From: Beijerinckiaceae bacterium
Lineage (GTDB): Bacteria; Pseudomonadota; Alphaproteobacteria; Rhizobiales; Beijerinckiaceae
Assembly (NCBI GenBank): GCA_947456315.1
Contig: CANGRU010000056.1
Coordinates: 1 to 8,416, forward strand
DNA: 8,416 bases
Reading direction: 5' to 3'
In this document: piece by piece, positions 1 through 5,758 of the stretch
Numbering within the stretch: the stretch's first letter is position 1
Layout: each line of letters starts with the position of its first letter
Program-made: the position numbers and the translations under genes
Notes under the pieces: generated by a model
The model's input: only the letters and a program-made list of their open reading frames with translations
What the model was told of the DNA's origin: nothing
Databases searched by the model: none

Positions 1-257
1 CTGATGATCCTTATCCCGATCAGTTCATCGGCCATTTGCGTGCCACGCTGAAGAGCGGCGAAGTGCGTGAAGTGAAGCAGGGCTATATGCGCGGGGGCAA
101 ACACGCGCCCATGTCGCTTGAAGAGCTGCAGACCAAATTCGTCGACAATGCCATTTATGGTGGCTGGACGGCGGCGCAGGCCGAAATGGCCCGTGTGATC
201 GTGGTGGAAGCCTTCTCGTCTTCCGGCCCGAAACGCTTCCGTGATCTGAGGATCTGA
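1..257 (+). CDS. MmgE/PrpD family protein, C-terminal fragment (5' end outside window)
   Basis: The reading frame is open from the window edge (first full codon at 3) to TGA at 255-257, giving about 84 residues. It resembles the C-terminal domain of MmgE/PrpD proteins, a family that includes 2-methylcitrate dehydratase and cis-aconitate decarboxylase. What is seen is a strand pair around LKSGEVREV, a GG turn, then the typical MSLEELQTKF helix (usual form: P(L/M)S-x-EEL-x-KF) and a terminal helix. The catalytic N-terminal domain lies outside the window, so substrate and activity cannot be judged. It ends 8 bp before the GntR gene, and a second, clearly different MmgE/PrpD gene follows, so the two are probably paralogous subunits or consecutive enzymes of one pathway. 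The family call rests on the C-terminal pattern and the context. Confidence 0.8.
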   Translation, partial: DDPYPDQFIGHLRATLKSGEVREVKQGYMRGGKHAPMSLEELQTKFVDNAIYGGWTAAQAEMARVIVVEAFSSSGPKRFRDLRI

Positions 258-265
258 CGCGCATC

Positions 266-988
266 ATGTCCGCACCGCTCGACAATATCGCACAGAGCAA
301 AGTGCGCTCGCTCGCCGGTCTCATCGAGGCGGAGGTCGAGCGCATGATCATGGCTGGCGAAATTGCCCCCGGTGACCGCGTCAATGAAAACCAGCTGGCT
401 TTGCGCTTTGGCACAAGCCGTGGGCCCATCCGCGAGGCTTTGCGGTCGCTTGAGGCGGGTGGCTTGGTGGAGTTGAAGCCCAATCGCGGCGTCTTTGTGC
501 GCTCGATCACCTTGCAGGAAGCCTGCGACATCTATGCCGTGCGTGCGGCTCTCTTTGGTCTGGCGGGGCGTTTGTGTGCCGAGCAATTGACGGATGCACA
601 GGTGCGCGAGCTCAAAGAACTCGTCAGCGCGATGGAGCAGGCGGCAGCTGCCAAAGATTTCGACTCTTACTATCCACTCAATCTGAAGCTGCATGAATTC
701 ATCATGGAGCAGTCCGGCAATCGCGTTCTCGCCAGCCATTATCGGGATCTGGTGAAAATGCTGCATCTCTTCCGTGCACGCTCGCTTGTGCAGGGCGGGG
801 GGCTGGCGATTTCCAACAATGAGCATCGCGAAATGGTGGAGGCCATTGCCGCAAAAGATGGCGAACGCGCCCATCGCGCCCATTTCGACCACGTTATGCG
901 GGCGCGCGAGCGCTTGACCCATACCCAAACCAAGAATCCCAATCCGACATCAAAACAAAGAAGGTCTCTTGATGAGCACGAAACATAA
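266..988 (+). CDS. GntR family transcriptional regulator, FCD (FadR/VanR-type) subfamily
   Basis: This 240-residue cytoplasmic DNA-binding regulator has an N-terminal winged helix at about residues 15-80. The GntR signature is clear: G36-D-R-V-N-E, LALRFG, then S51-R-G-P-I-R-E-A-L-R-S-L-E and a wing ending NRGVFV. The FCD ligand domain (about 85-215) begins DIYAVRAALFGLAGRL. FCD domains often bind a metal that coordinates a carboxylate effector. The ligands here appear to be N139 (often Asp), H143 in LHEF, H187 in NEHR and H206. The ATG at 266 has a GAGGA 13 bp upstream inside the end of the previous gene, a longish spacing. The 3' end overlaps the next CDS by 17 bp, implying translational coupling. 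It probably senses the operon's substrate or product and controls this cluster; the operon promoter is outside the window. Family is firm, effector is unknown. Confidence 0.93.
   Translation: MSAPLDNIAQSKVRSLAGLIEAEVERMIMAGEIAPGDRVNENQLALRFGTSRGPIREALRSLEAGGLVELKPNRGVFVRSITLQEACDIYAVRAALFGLAGRLCAEQLTDAQVRELKELVSAMEQAAAAKDFDSYYPLNLKLHEFIMEQSGNRVLASHYRDLVKMLHLFRARSLVQGGGLAISNNEHREMVEAIAAKDGERAHRAHFDHVMRARERLTHTQTKNPNPTSKQRRSLDEHET
957..964 (+). promoter_or_regulatory. Ribosome binding site for the second MmgE/PrpD gene
   Basis: AAAGAAGG lies 7 bp before the ATG at 972, inside the end of the GntR gene. It decides the start: a TTG codon directly before it (969) is in frame but too close to this site, so translation should begin at 972. 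Confidence 0.65.
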
Positions 989-2384
989 TGTCACCGCCGA
1001 TGCGATCGAATTCATCGAGAACGTCTCCTATGACAAGCTGCCTGCGGAAGCTTTGCGCATCGGCAAGCGCTGCATGGTGGATACACTGGGCCTCTATCTT
1101 GCCGGTGGCCTCGAACATTCCGTGAAGATGCTCGCCAAGGATGCGGTCGAGACAGGTGGTCGCGAAGACGCCTATGTCATCGCTGGTGGCAAGAAGAAGG
1201 TTCCTGCCGCGCTCGCCGCGCGCGTGCTCGCCACAGCAGGTCACGCGCATGATTGGGACGACACACAGGTCTCGCATGATCCGGCCCACGTCTACGGCTT
1301 GCTGACGCATCCGTCCTGCCCGCCGCTGACATCGGCGCTCGTCATGTCGCAGAAGCTCGGCAATGTGGACGGCAAGACTTTCATGACCGCCTTCCAGACG
1401 GGCTTTGAAGTCGAGTGCAAGATTTCCGAATGGATGAAGCCCGTCCATTATCGCCGCGGCCATCACACATCGGGCACGGGTGGCACATTCGGCGCGGCGG
1501 CAACAGCTGCCAAACTGCTTGGCCTTAAGGGCGAGACGCTGGCGCATGCGCTCGGCATTGCAGCCTCGCTTGCCGCCGGCATCCGCTGCAACTTCGGCAC
1601 GATGACCAAGCCACTTCATGTCGGTCGCGCAGCTGAAAACGGTGTCACGGCAGCACTGCTCGCGGCACGCGGCTTCACCGCTGATCCGACGGCGCTCGAT
1701 GGTCCTTGGGGCTTCTTCTCCGTCATGGGCGAAGGCGCGACGGAAGACAAATTCGTGCAGGGCTTCGGCAAGACCGATTACACGATTGTCAATCCGGGTG
1801 TGTCGATCAAGCCATATCCGTCAGGCATTCTCACCCATCAGTCGATGGACGCCATGATGACACTCGTGCTCAAGCATGATCTGAAGCCGGAAGAAATCGT
1901 CGCCATCCGCTTCTACGCAGGCAAGAACATCATCGAGCCGATCCGCTATCCGGTGGCCGTCAATCATTTGCAGGCCAAGTTCTCGATGCCGGCACTTCTG
2001 TGCATGATCGCCCTCAAGCGTCGCGCGTCGCATCACGAATTCATGGATGATTTCGTGGCTGGCCCCGCCATGCAGGATCTGCAGCGCCGCACATCAGTGC
2101 ATCTCGATGCCGAGATCGATGCCAAGGGCTATGACCTCATCCGCTCGCGCATTGAAGTCGAGACCAAGGACGGGCGCAAGCTTGTCGAATGGGCAGATGA
2201 ACGCTATCGCGGCGGCCCGCTCAATCCGATCAATGATGCCGATCTCGAAGCCAAGTTCCGCATGTGTGCGGAAGGTGCGATTGATGACAAGGCGCAGGCG
2301 CATTTGCTGGCTTCAGTGGCAGGGCTTGAAAAGCTCGCCAATGCGACGGCACTCGCCGACGCCATGATCTATGACGCAATCTGA
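972..2384 (+). CDS. MmgE/PrpD family protein (2-methylcitrate dehydratase / cis-aconitate decarboxylase superfamily)
   Basis: This is a complete protein of 470 residues, within the usual 450-500 of the family. Seen: CMVDTLGLYLAGG near residue 40, AGHAHDWDDTQ at 89-99 (usual form GHA-x-D-(Y/F)DDTH), THPSCPPL at 112-119, GTGGTFGAAATAAKLLGL near 168-185, FGTMTKPLHVGRAAENG at 208-224, GPWGFFSVMG, then IKPYPSGILTHQSMDA and QAKFSMPALLCMIAL in the C-terminal domain. From memory of human cis-aconitate decarboxylase (D93, T97, H103, H159, K207), the counterparts here are D94, T98, H113, H164 or H165, and K213. The pocket therefore looks complete, although the loop between DDT and HPS is about 9 residues longer. 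Known members dehydrate or decarboxylate tricarboxylic acids, but many act on unknown acids, so no specific reaction is claimed. It sits between the regulator and the SDR in one operon. Confidence 0.93.
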   Translation: MSTKHNVTADAIEFIENVSYDKLPAEALRIGKRCMVDTLGLYLAGGLEHSVKMLAKDAVETGGREDAYVIAGGKKKVPAALAARVLATAGHAHDWDDTQVSHDPAHVYGLLTHPSCPPLTSALVMSQKLGNVDGKTFMTAFQTGFEVECKISEWMKPVHYRRGHHTSGTGGTFGAAATAAKLLGLKGETLAHALGIAASLAAGIRCNFGTMTKPLHVGRAAENGVTAALLAARGFTADPTALDGPWGFFSVMGEGATEDKFVQGFGKTDYTIVNPGVSIKPYPSGILTHQSMDAMMTLVLKHDLKPEEIVAIRFYAGKNIIEPIRYPVAVNHLQAKFSMPALLCMIALKRRASHHEFMDDFVAGPAMQDLQRRTSVHLDAEIDAKGYDLIRSRIEVETKDGRKLVEWADERYRGGPLNPINDADLEAKFRMCAEGAIDDKAQAHLLASVAGLEKLANATALADAMIYDAI

Positions 2385-2390
2385 GGTGGA
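2383..2390 (+). promoter_or_regulatory. Ribosome binding site deciding the SDR start
   Basis: GAGGTGGA overlaps the stop codon of the MmgE/PrpD gene and ends 4 bp before the ATG at 2395. It favours this start over the in-frame ATG at 2371, which would add eight residues before the conserved SDR beginning and overlap the upstream gene. Confidence 0.65.
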
Positions 2391-2394
2391 TCAG

Positions 2395-3141
2395 ATGAGT
2401 GAGCTCAAGGGCAAGGTTGCTCTGGTGACAGGTGGCGCGCGCAATATCGGGCGCGCCATTGCGCTGGATTTGGCAAGTGCCGGTGCAAATCTTGTTCTCA
2501 CGGCACGTGCGGATCAAGCCGGTCTTGAGGAGACGGCAGCTTTGTGTCGCGCCAAAGGTGTGAAGGCCGAAGTGATTTTGGCTGACATCACCGATGTGGC
2601 CTCGATCAAGTCTTTGATCGCTGGCATCGAGGCGGCTTTCGGCCGCCTCGATATTCTCGTCAACAATGCCGCCTTGCGAGCAGAGACGCATATTGAAGAG
2701 ATCAGTGTCGAAGAATGGCGTCAGGTTCTGGCGGTCAATCTGGATGCGGCTTTCTTCACCGCCCAAGCGGCATTGCCCTTGCTGCGCAAGTCCGATGCGG
2801 GTGCTATCATCAATATTGGTGGTCTCACTGCTTATACGGGCGCAAAAAACCGCCCGCATGTTGTGGCAGCCAAAGCGGGCCTCGATGGTTTGACGAAAGC
2901 CTTGGCGCAAGATCTGGCGCCCGGCATCACGGTCAATCTCGTGTCACCCGGCCTGATTGCAACACAGCGCGGCGGCTCGTCACCGACCGAGCCTGATCAT
3001 CACAAGAAGCACACAACTTTGCTGGGTCGCCGTGGTCAGCCGGAAGAAGTGGCCGCCATGGTGCGCCATCTGGTGGGGCCCAACGGGCGCTATATCACCG
3101 GCCAGACTTTGCATGTGAATGGCGGCGTTTATCTTCCGTGA
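2395..3141 (+). CDS. Short-chain dehydrogenase/reductase-like protein lacking catalytic Ser and Tyr
   Basis: This 248-residue cytoplasmic Rossmann-fold protein belongs to the classical SDR (FabG-like) group. Seen: cofactor loop T12-G-G-A-R-N-I-G-R, R38 after the second strand (suggesting NADP(H)), D64-I in the adenine pocket, N90-N-A-A, active-site Asn N115, and C-terminal PGLI, GRRGQPEEVA and ITGQTLHVNGG. Aligned to E. coli FabG (S138, Y151, K155), the Ser position is G143, the Tyr position is V156 and Lys is K160 (HVVAAKAG). Only Asn and Lys of the Asn-Ser-Tyr-Lys tetrad remain. I recall rhizobial SDR-like proteins with the same HVV-x-AKAG pattern, so this is probably a real subgroup rather than a sequencing error. 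It may use other residues (H155 is adjacent) or act as a non-redox or binding subunit. It lies 10 bp after the MmgE/PrpD gene. Confidence 0.9.
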   Translation: MSELKGKVALVTGGARNIGRAIALDLASAGANLVLTARADQAGLEETAALCRAKGVKAEVILADITDVASIKSLIAGIEAAFGRLDILVNNAALRAETHIEEISVEEWRQVLAVNLDAAFFTAQAALPLLRKSDAGAIINIGGLTAYTGAKNRPHVVAAKAGLDGLTKALAQDLAPGITVNLVSPGLIATQRGGSSPTEPDHHKKHTTLLGRRGQPEEVAAMVRHLVGPNGRYITGQTLHVNGGVYLP

Positions 3142-3146
3142 GTTTT

Positions 3147-3232
3147 GCCGTCATTGCGAGCGCAAGCGAAGCAATCCAGAAAGCCACACGTGAGGCCTCT
3201 GGATTGCTTCGCCTCCGGCTCGCAATGACGGC
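3147..3232. repeat. REP-like palindromic element (copy 1)
   Basis: This is a long, nearly perfect inverted repeat. The left arm 3147-3180 starts GCCGTCATTGCGAGCGCAAG and ends GAAGCAATCCAGA. The right arm 3198-3232 is its reverse complement except for a few bases in the middle of the stem. The loop is 17 nt (3181-3197). Palindromes of this type are dispersed in many copies between genes of Bradyrhizobium-like genomes. Placed between the SDR and the receptor, the RNA stem could protect the upstream message from 3' decay or partly terminate transcription. No U-run follows, so it is not a standard intrinsic terminator. Confidence 0.85.
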
Positions 3233-3242
3233 GCGTAAAGAC

Positions 3243-3250
3243 AAAGGAGA
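3243..3250 (+). promoter_or_regulatory. Ribosome binding site of the TTT receptor gene
   Basis: AAAGGAGA is a near-consensus Shine-Dalgarno sequence 5 bp before the ATG at 3256. An ATG at 3251 is in another frame and meets TGA after two codons, so it is not a gene start. Confidence 0.7.
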
Positions 3251-3255
3251 ATGAG

Positions 3256-4239
3256 ATGAAAAGCATGAAGCGTCATTTTGCAGGCGCGCTTCTCAGCGCT
3301 CTGATTGTATCGCCCCACGCCTTTGCACAAAACTATCCCAATCGCGCGATCAATGTTGTTGTGCCTTATGCCGCTGGCGGCAATACGGATGTGGTGGGTC
3401 GCATCGTTGCCGAGCATATGTCGAAAGTTTTGGGTCAGCAGCTCGTCATTGAAAATGTCGCTGGCGCAGGTGGCACGACGGGCTCAGCCCGTGCGGCGAA
3501 AGCCGAACCCAATGGCTATACGCTGCTTGTCGGTCAGATGGGCACACATGCGGCCTCCGTCGGTCTGTATCCGAAGCTTGCCTATGATCCTGTGAATGAT
3601 TTCGAGCACATCAGCCAGCTGTCGGATACGCCGATTGCCGTCCTGGTGCGCAAAGATTTTCCGGCGAAGACTCTGTCCGAGCTGATCTCCATGGTGAAGG
3701 CCGATCCCAACAAGTTCAACAATGGCCATGGGGGTGTGGGCTCAACATCGCATGTCTCATGCATGTTCTTCACATCACTCATCGGCGCTCGCTCGCCCAT
3801 GGTCGCCTATCAGGGCTCGGGTCCAGCGCTGAATGATATTGTCTCCGGACAATATGATTTCCTCTGCGACCAGATCCCGCATCTCGTGCCGCAGGTGCGT
3901 CAAGGCAATATCCGCGCGCTCGCCATCGCCCAGCCCGAGCGTTCGCCTGCATTGCCTGATGTGCCCACAACGACAGAGGCTGGCTTGCCGGCCTATCAGG
4001 CGTCAGGGTGGAACGCGATGTTTGCGCCCAAGGGCACGCCGCGTGACATTGTTGGCAAGCTCAATGCGGCTGCCAATGCGGCGCTGGATGATCCGGCGAC
4101 CAAGGGCAAGCTTGAAGCCATTGGTGCGGTGATCCCGCGCCAAGAGAGCCGTTCGCCCGAAGGTCTCAAGTCATTCGTGGAAGCTGAAATCGGCAAATGG
4201 GCCCCGATCATGCGCGAAGCTGCGTCGCAGGTGAAGTGA
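3256..4239 (+). CDS. Tripartite tricarboxylate transporter (TTT) substrate-binding protein, Bug/TctC family
   Basis: This 327-residue periplasmic receptor is of the family's usual length (about 320-330). A Sec signal peptide is clear: basic MKSMKRH, a hydrophobic stretch FAGALLSALIV, and AFA-QN as the likely cut after residue 24. The mature start YPNRAINVVVPYAAGGNTDV is a classic Bug signature (usual form YP-x-(K/R)P(I/V)-x-(V/L)(V/I)VP(F/Y)-x-AGG). Later markers are V-x-N-x-x-GAGGTTGS, Y-x-LLVG, YDPVNDFEHI, the domain-crossing AYQGSGPALNDIVSGQ, GNIRALAIA, and APKGTPRDIV near the C-terminus. Bug receptors bind carboxylates and related small polar compounds and normally pass them to the TctA/TctB membrane pair. 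No membrane subunits are in the window, so this may be an orphan or use a transporter elsewhere. It is the last gene of the presumed catabolic operon. Confidence 0.95.
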   Translation: MKSMKRHFAGALLSALIVSPHAFAQNYPNRAINVVVPYAAGGNTDVVGRIVAEHMSKVLGQQLVIENVAGAGGTTGSARAAKAEPNGYTLLVGQMGTHAASVGLYPKLAYDPVNDFEHISQLSDTPIAVLVRKDFPAKTLSELISMVKADPNKFNNGHGGVGSTSHVSCMFFTSLIGARSPMVAYQGSGPALNDIVSGQYDFLCDQIPHLVPQVRQGNIRALAIAQPERSPALPDVPTTTEAGLPAYQASGWNAMFAPKGTPRDIVGKLNAAANAALDDPATKGKLEAIGAVIPRQESRSPEGLKSFVEAEIGKWAPIMREAASQVK

Positions 4240-4251
4240 ATCTTGCTTTTT

Positions 4252-4288
4252 CCTGTCCGGTCGGCTTGGCTCAAGCAGATCGGACAGG
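4252..4288 (+). promoter_or_regulatory. Hairpin covering the upp ribosome binding site
   Basis: The arms CCTGTCCGGTC (4252-4262) and GATCGGACAGG (4278-4288) pair over 11 positions with one G-U. After a G/A mismatch, GCTTG (4264-4268) pairs with CAAGC (4272-4276) around a 3-nt loop. This makes 16 pairs in a 37-nt stem-loop. The right arm supplies most of the ACAGGAG (4284-4290) Shine-Dalgarno of upp, 9 bp before its ATG, so folding should hide the site. A short T-run (GTTTTG) follows, so weak termination of the upstream operon is a second possibility. The structure is seen; the role is inferred. Confidence 0.55.
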
Positions 4289-4299
4289 AGTGTTTTGAG

Positions 4300-4950
4300 A
4301 TGAGCAAGCCGAAAGCGGACCAGAATATCGTCCATGTCGTGGCTCATCCGCTGGTTCAGCACAAGCTGACCTTGATGCGTGACATTCATTGCTCGACCCA
4401 GAGCTTCCGCACGTTGATGAACGAGATCGGTATGTTCCTCTGTTACGAGGTCACGCGCGATCTGCCTGTGCGCCAAACCGATATTGTGACACCCCTGACG
4501 CCGATGAGCGCACCTGTGATTGCGGGCAAGAAGCTCGTCTTCGCGCCGATCTTGCGTGCCGGCATGGGCTTTCTGGATGGCATGTTGCAGCTCGTCCCTT
4601 CCGCGCGCGTGGCCCATGTGGGGGTCTACCGCCATCCCGAGACGCTGGAGGCGGTCGAATATTATTTCAAATCTCCGCAGGACCTGCGTGACCGTCTTGT
4701 GATTGTTCTGGACCCGATGTTGGCGACAGGCCATTCAGCGATTGCCGCGGTGGATCATCTCAAAAAGCAGGGTGCAAGCGATGTGCGCTTCGTCTGCTTG
4801 CTGGCCGCCCCTGAGGGGATTGCCAAAATGCAAGCGCATCATCCCGACGTCACCATCTGGACGGCTTCGATCGAGGAGCGACTTAACGAACATGGCTATA
4901 TTGTCCCGGGTCTGGGTGATGCCGGAGACAGGATGTTCGGCACGAACTAG
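4300..4950 (+). CDS. upp: Uracil phosphoribosyltransferase
   Basis: This cytoplasmic salvage enzyme converts uracil and PRPP to UMP and diphosphate. It has 216 residues, close to the usual 208-210. Seen: [16 protein letters not shown] at the start, [60 protein letters not shown], the PRPP loop [12 protein letters not shown] at 136-147, and the uracil-binding C-terminus [16 protein letters not shown]. The PRPP loop has His at 145 where E. coli Upp has Gly (ATGGS). The ATG at 4300 is chosen over an in-frame TTG at 4243 because ACAGGAG lies 9 bp before it and the family N-terminus follows at once. It starts 60 bp after the receptor gene in the same direction. It has no obvious functional tie to the upstream catabolic genes, and the hairpin between may separate their expression. 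Confidence 0.96.
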   Translation: MSKPKADQNIVHVVAHPLVQHKLTLMRDIHCSTQSFRTLMNEIGMFLCYEVTRDLPVRQTDIVTPLTPMSAPVIAGKKLVFAPILRAGMGFLDGMLQLVPSARVAHVGVYRHPETLEAVEYYFKSPQDLRDRLVIVLDPMLATGHSAIAAVDHLKKQGASDVRFVCLLAAPEGIAKMQAHHPDVTIWTASIEERLNEHGYIVPGLGDAGDRMFGTN

Positions 4951-5004
4951 GGTGCTGTGACATTGAAATGAATAGGTGAGGGGGCTGATCCGGATCCTGC
5001 CTGA

Positions 5005-5030
5005 ATTGCGGGGCATGATTGCGGGGTATG
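5005..5030 (+). repeat. 13-bp tandem direct repeat in the promoter region
   Basis: ATTGCGGGGCATG (5005-5017) is followed directly by ATTGCGGGGTATG (5018-5030), which differs at one base. The second copy contains the putative -35 box of the downstream operon. Two half-sites spaced about one helical turn apart could bind a regulator on one DNA face; this is inference. Confidence 0.6.
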
Positions 5031-5048
5031 GCCCCTCGCGTCTATAGT
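5019..5048 (+). promoter_or_regulatory. Putative sigma-70 promoter for the SnoaL-like / FMN reductase pair
   Basis: TTGCGG (5019-5024) and TATAGT (5043-5048) are separated by 18 bp, a good match to housekeeping promoter spacing. The start would fall near 5055, leaving a leader of about 60 nt. That leader can form a weak hairpin, AGCGT (5069-5073) with ACGCT (5094-5098). This 168-bp gap is the longest between upp and the next gene, which supports a new transcription unit. Confidence 0.45.
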
Positions 5049-5118
5049 GGCACGAGGATAACCAACAAAGCGTCGGGGCCTTTCGCCCGTCAAACGCTGC
5101 GTAACACGAGGTGAGGAT

Positions 5119-5724
5119 ATGAACGAGCTCTTGCTCGACCAATTGGCCATCCGCCAGCTTGTCGAAAATTGGGTGGTCTGGCGCGATGCGGGCCATTGGG
5201 ATCGCTTCCGCACGGTCTGGTTCGATGACGGGCGCATGATGGCGACCTGGACGCAGGGCACGGCTGACGAGTTTATCGATATGAGCAAGAAAGGCTGGGC
5301 CAATGGCGTCAGCATTCTGCATTTTCTCGGCGGCCATTCAGCCGACATCAAGGGCAACCGCGCCATTTCGCAAACCAAAATGACGATCTCGCAGCGCGCC
5401 CGTGTGCATGATGTCGAAGTCGATGTGGTCTGCACCGGTCGCTTCTATGATTTTCTGGAAAAGCGCGACGGCCGCTGGGGCTTTGTTTTGCGCCAGCCGA
5501 TCTATGAAAAAGATCGCATGGACCCGCTTGATCCGACACAGACCGTGAAGCTCGATCCCGCTTTGCTCAATGCTTTCCCTGTTGGCTATCGTCATCTGGC
5601 CTATCTGCAATCGCAGATCGGTTATCCGGTGAAGAAAGACATGCCGGGTTTGCAAGGGCCGGAAGTTGAAAAACTCTATGCCGACGGGGCCGATTGGCTC
5701 GCAGGCAAGGCTCTCACGCGCTAA
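5119..5724 (+). CDS. SnoaL-like / nuclear transport factor 2 (NTF2)-fold protein
   Basis: This is a 201-residue cytoplasmic protein with no signal peptide. The N-terminal pattern LAIRQLVENWVVWRDAGHWDRF followed by VWFDDGRM is typical of SnoaL-like cone-shaped domains (two helices, then a strand carrying an acidic residue). GGHSADIKGNRAISQTKM, the DVVCTGRFYDFLEKRDG strand pair and GFVLRQPIYEKDRM continue the curved sheet to about residue 135. A further tail of about 65 residues (PVGYRHLAYLQSQIGYPV) extends beyond the minimal fold. Related proteins include dehydratases, isomerases and ring-modifying enzymes, so the reaction cannot be assigned. The start is the ATG preceded by GAGGTGAGGA (5108-5117). 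It lies 34 bp before the FMN reductase-like gene, and the pair is probably co-transcribed, perhaps acting on one substrate. Confidence 0.83.
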   Translation: MNELLLDQLAIRQLVENWVVWRDAGHWDRFRTVWFDDGRMMATWTQGTADEFIDMSKKGWANGVSILHFLGGHSADIKGNRAISQTKMTISQRARVHDVEVDVVCTGRFYDFLEKRDGRWGFVLRQPIYEKDRMDPLDPTQTVKLDPALLNAFPVGYRHLAYLQSQIGYPVKKDMPGLQGPEVEKLYADGADWLAGKALTR

Positions 5725-5758
5725 AGCAGCGCCAACAAGAACAACAAGGACTTTGATT

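Noticed and set aside
155..928. Long - strand open frame opposite the GntR gene
   Set aside because: It is a shadow of the real + strand gene, with no conserved domain and an unlikely composition; long antisense frames are common in GC-rich coding DNA.
894..1619. - strand open frame opposite the second MmgE/PrpD gene
   Set aside because: It is a mirror of codon bias in the + strand gene and shows no family motif.
3147..3232. CRISPR repeat or insertion-sequence end
   Set aside because: There is a single unit with no regular spacers, no transposase and no target-site duplication; a REP-like palindrome explains it.
3251..3259. Two-codon mini-ORF (ATG AGA TGA) overlapping the receptor start as a regulatory leader peptide
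   Set aside because: It is too short to carry meaning; a strong Shine-Dalgarno is well placed for the ATG at 3256, and the overlap is expected by chance.
4951..5118. GntR/FCD operator (GT-Nx-AC palindrome) for the regulator
   Set aside because: No convincing palindrome of that form was found here or at 3142-3255; the natural operator should lie upstream of the first MmgE/PrpD gene, outside the window.
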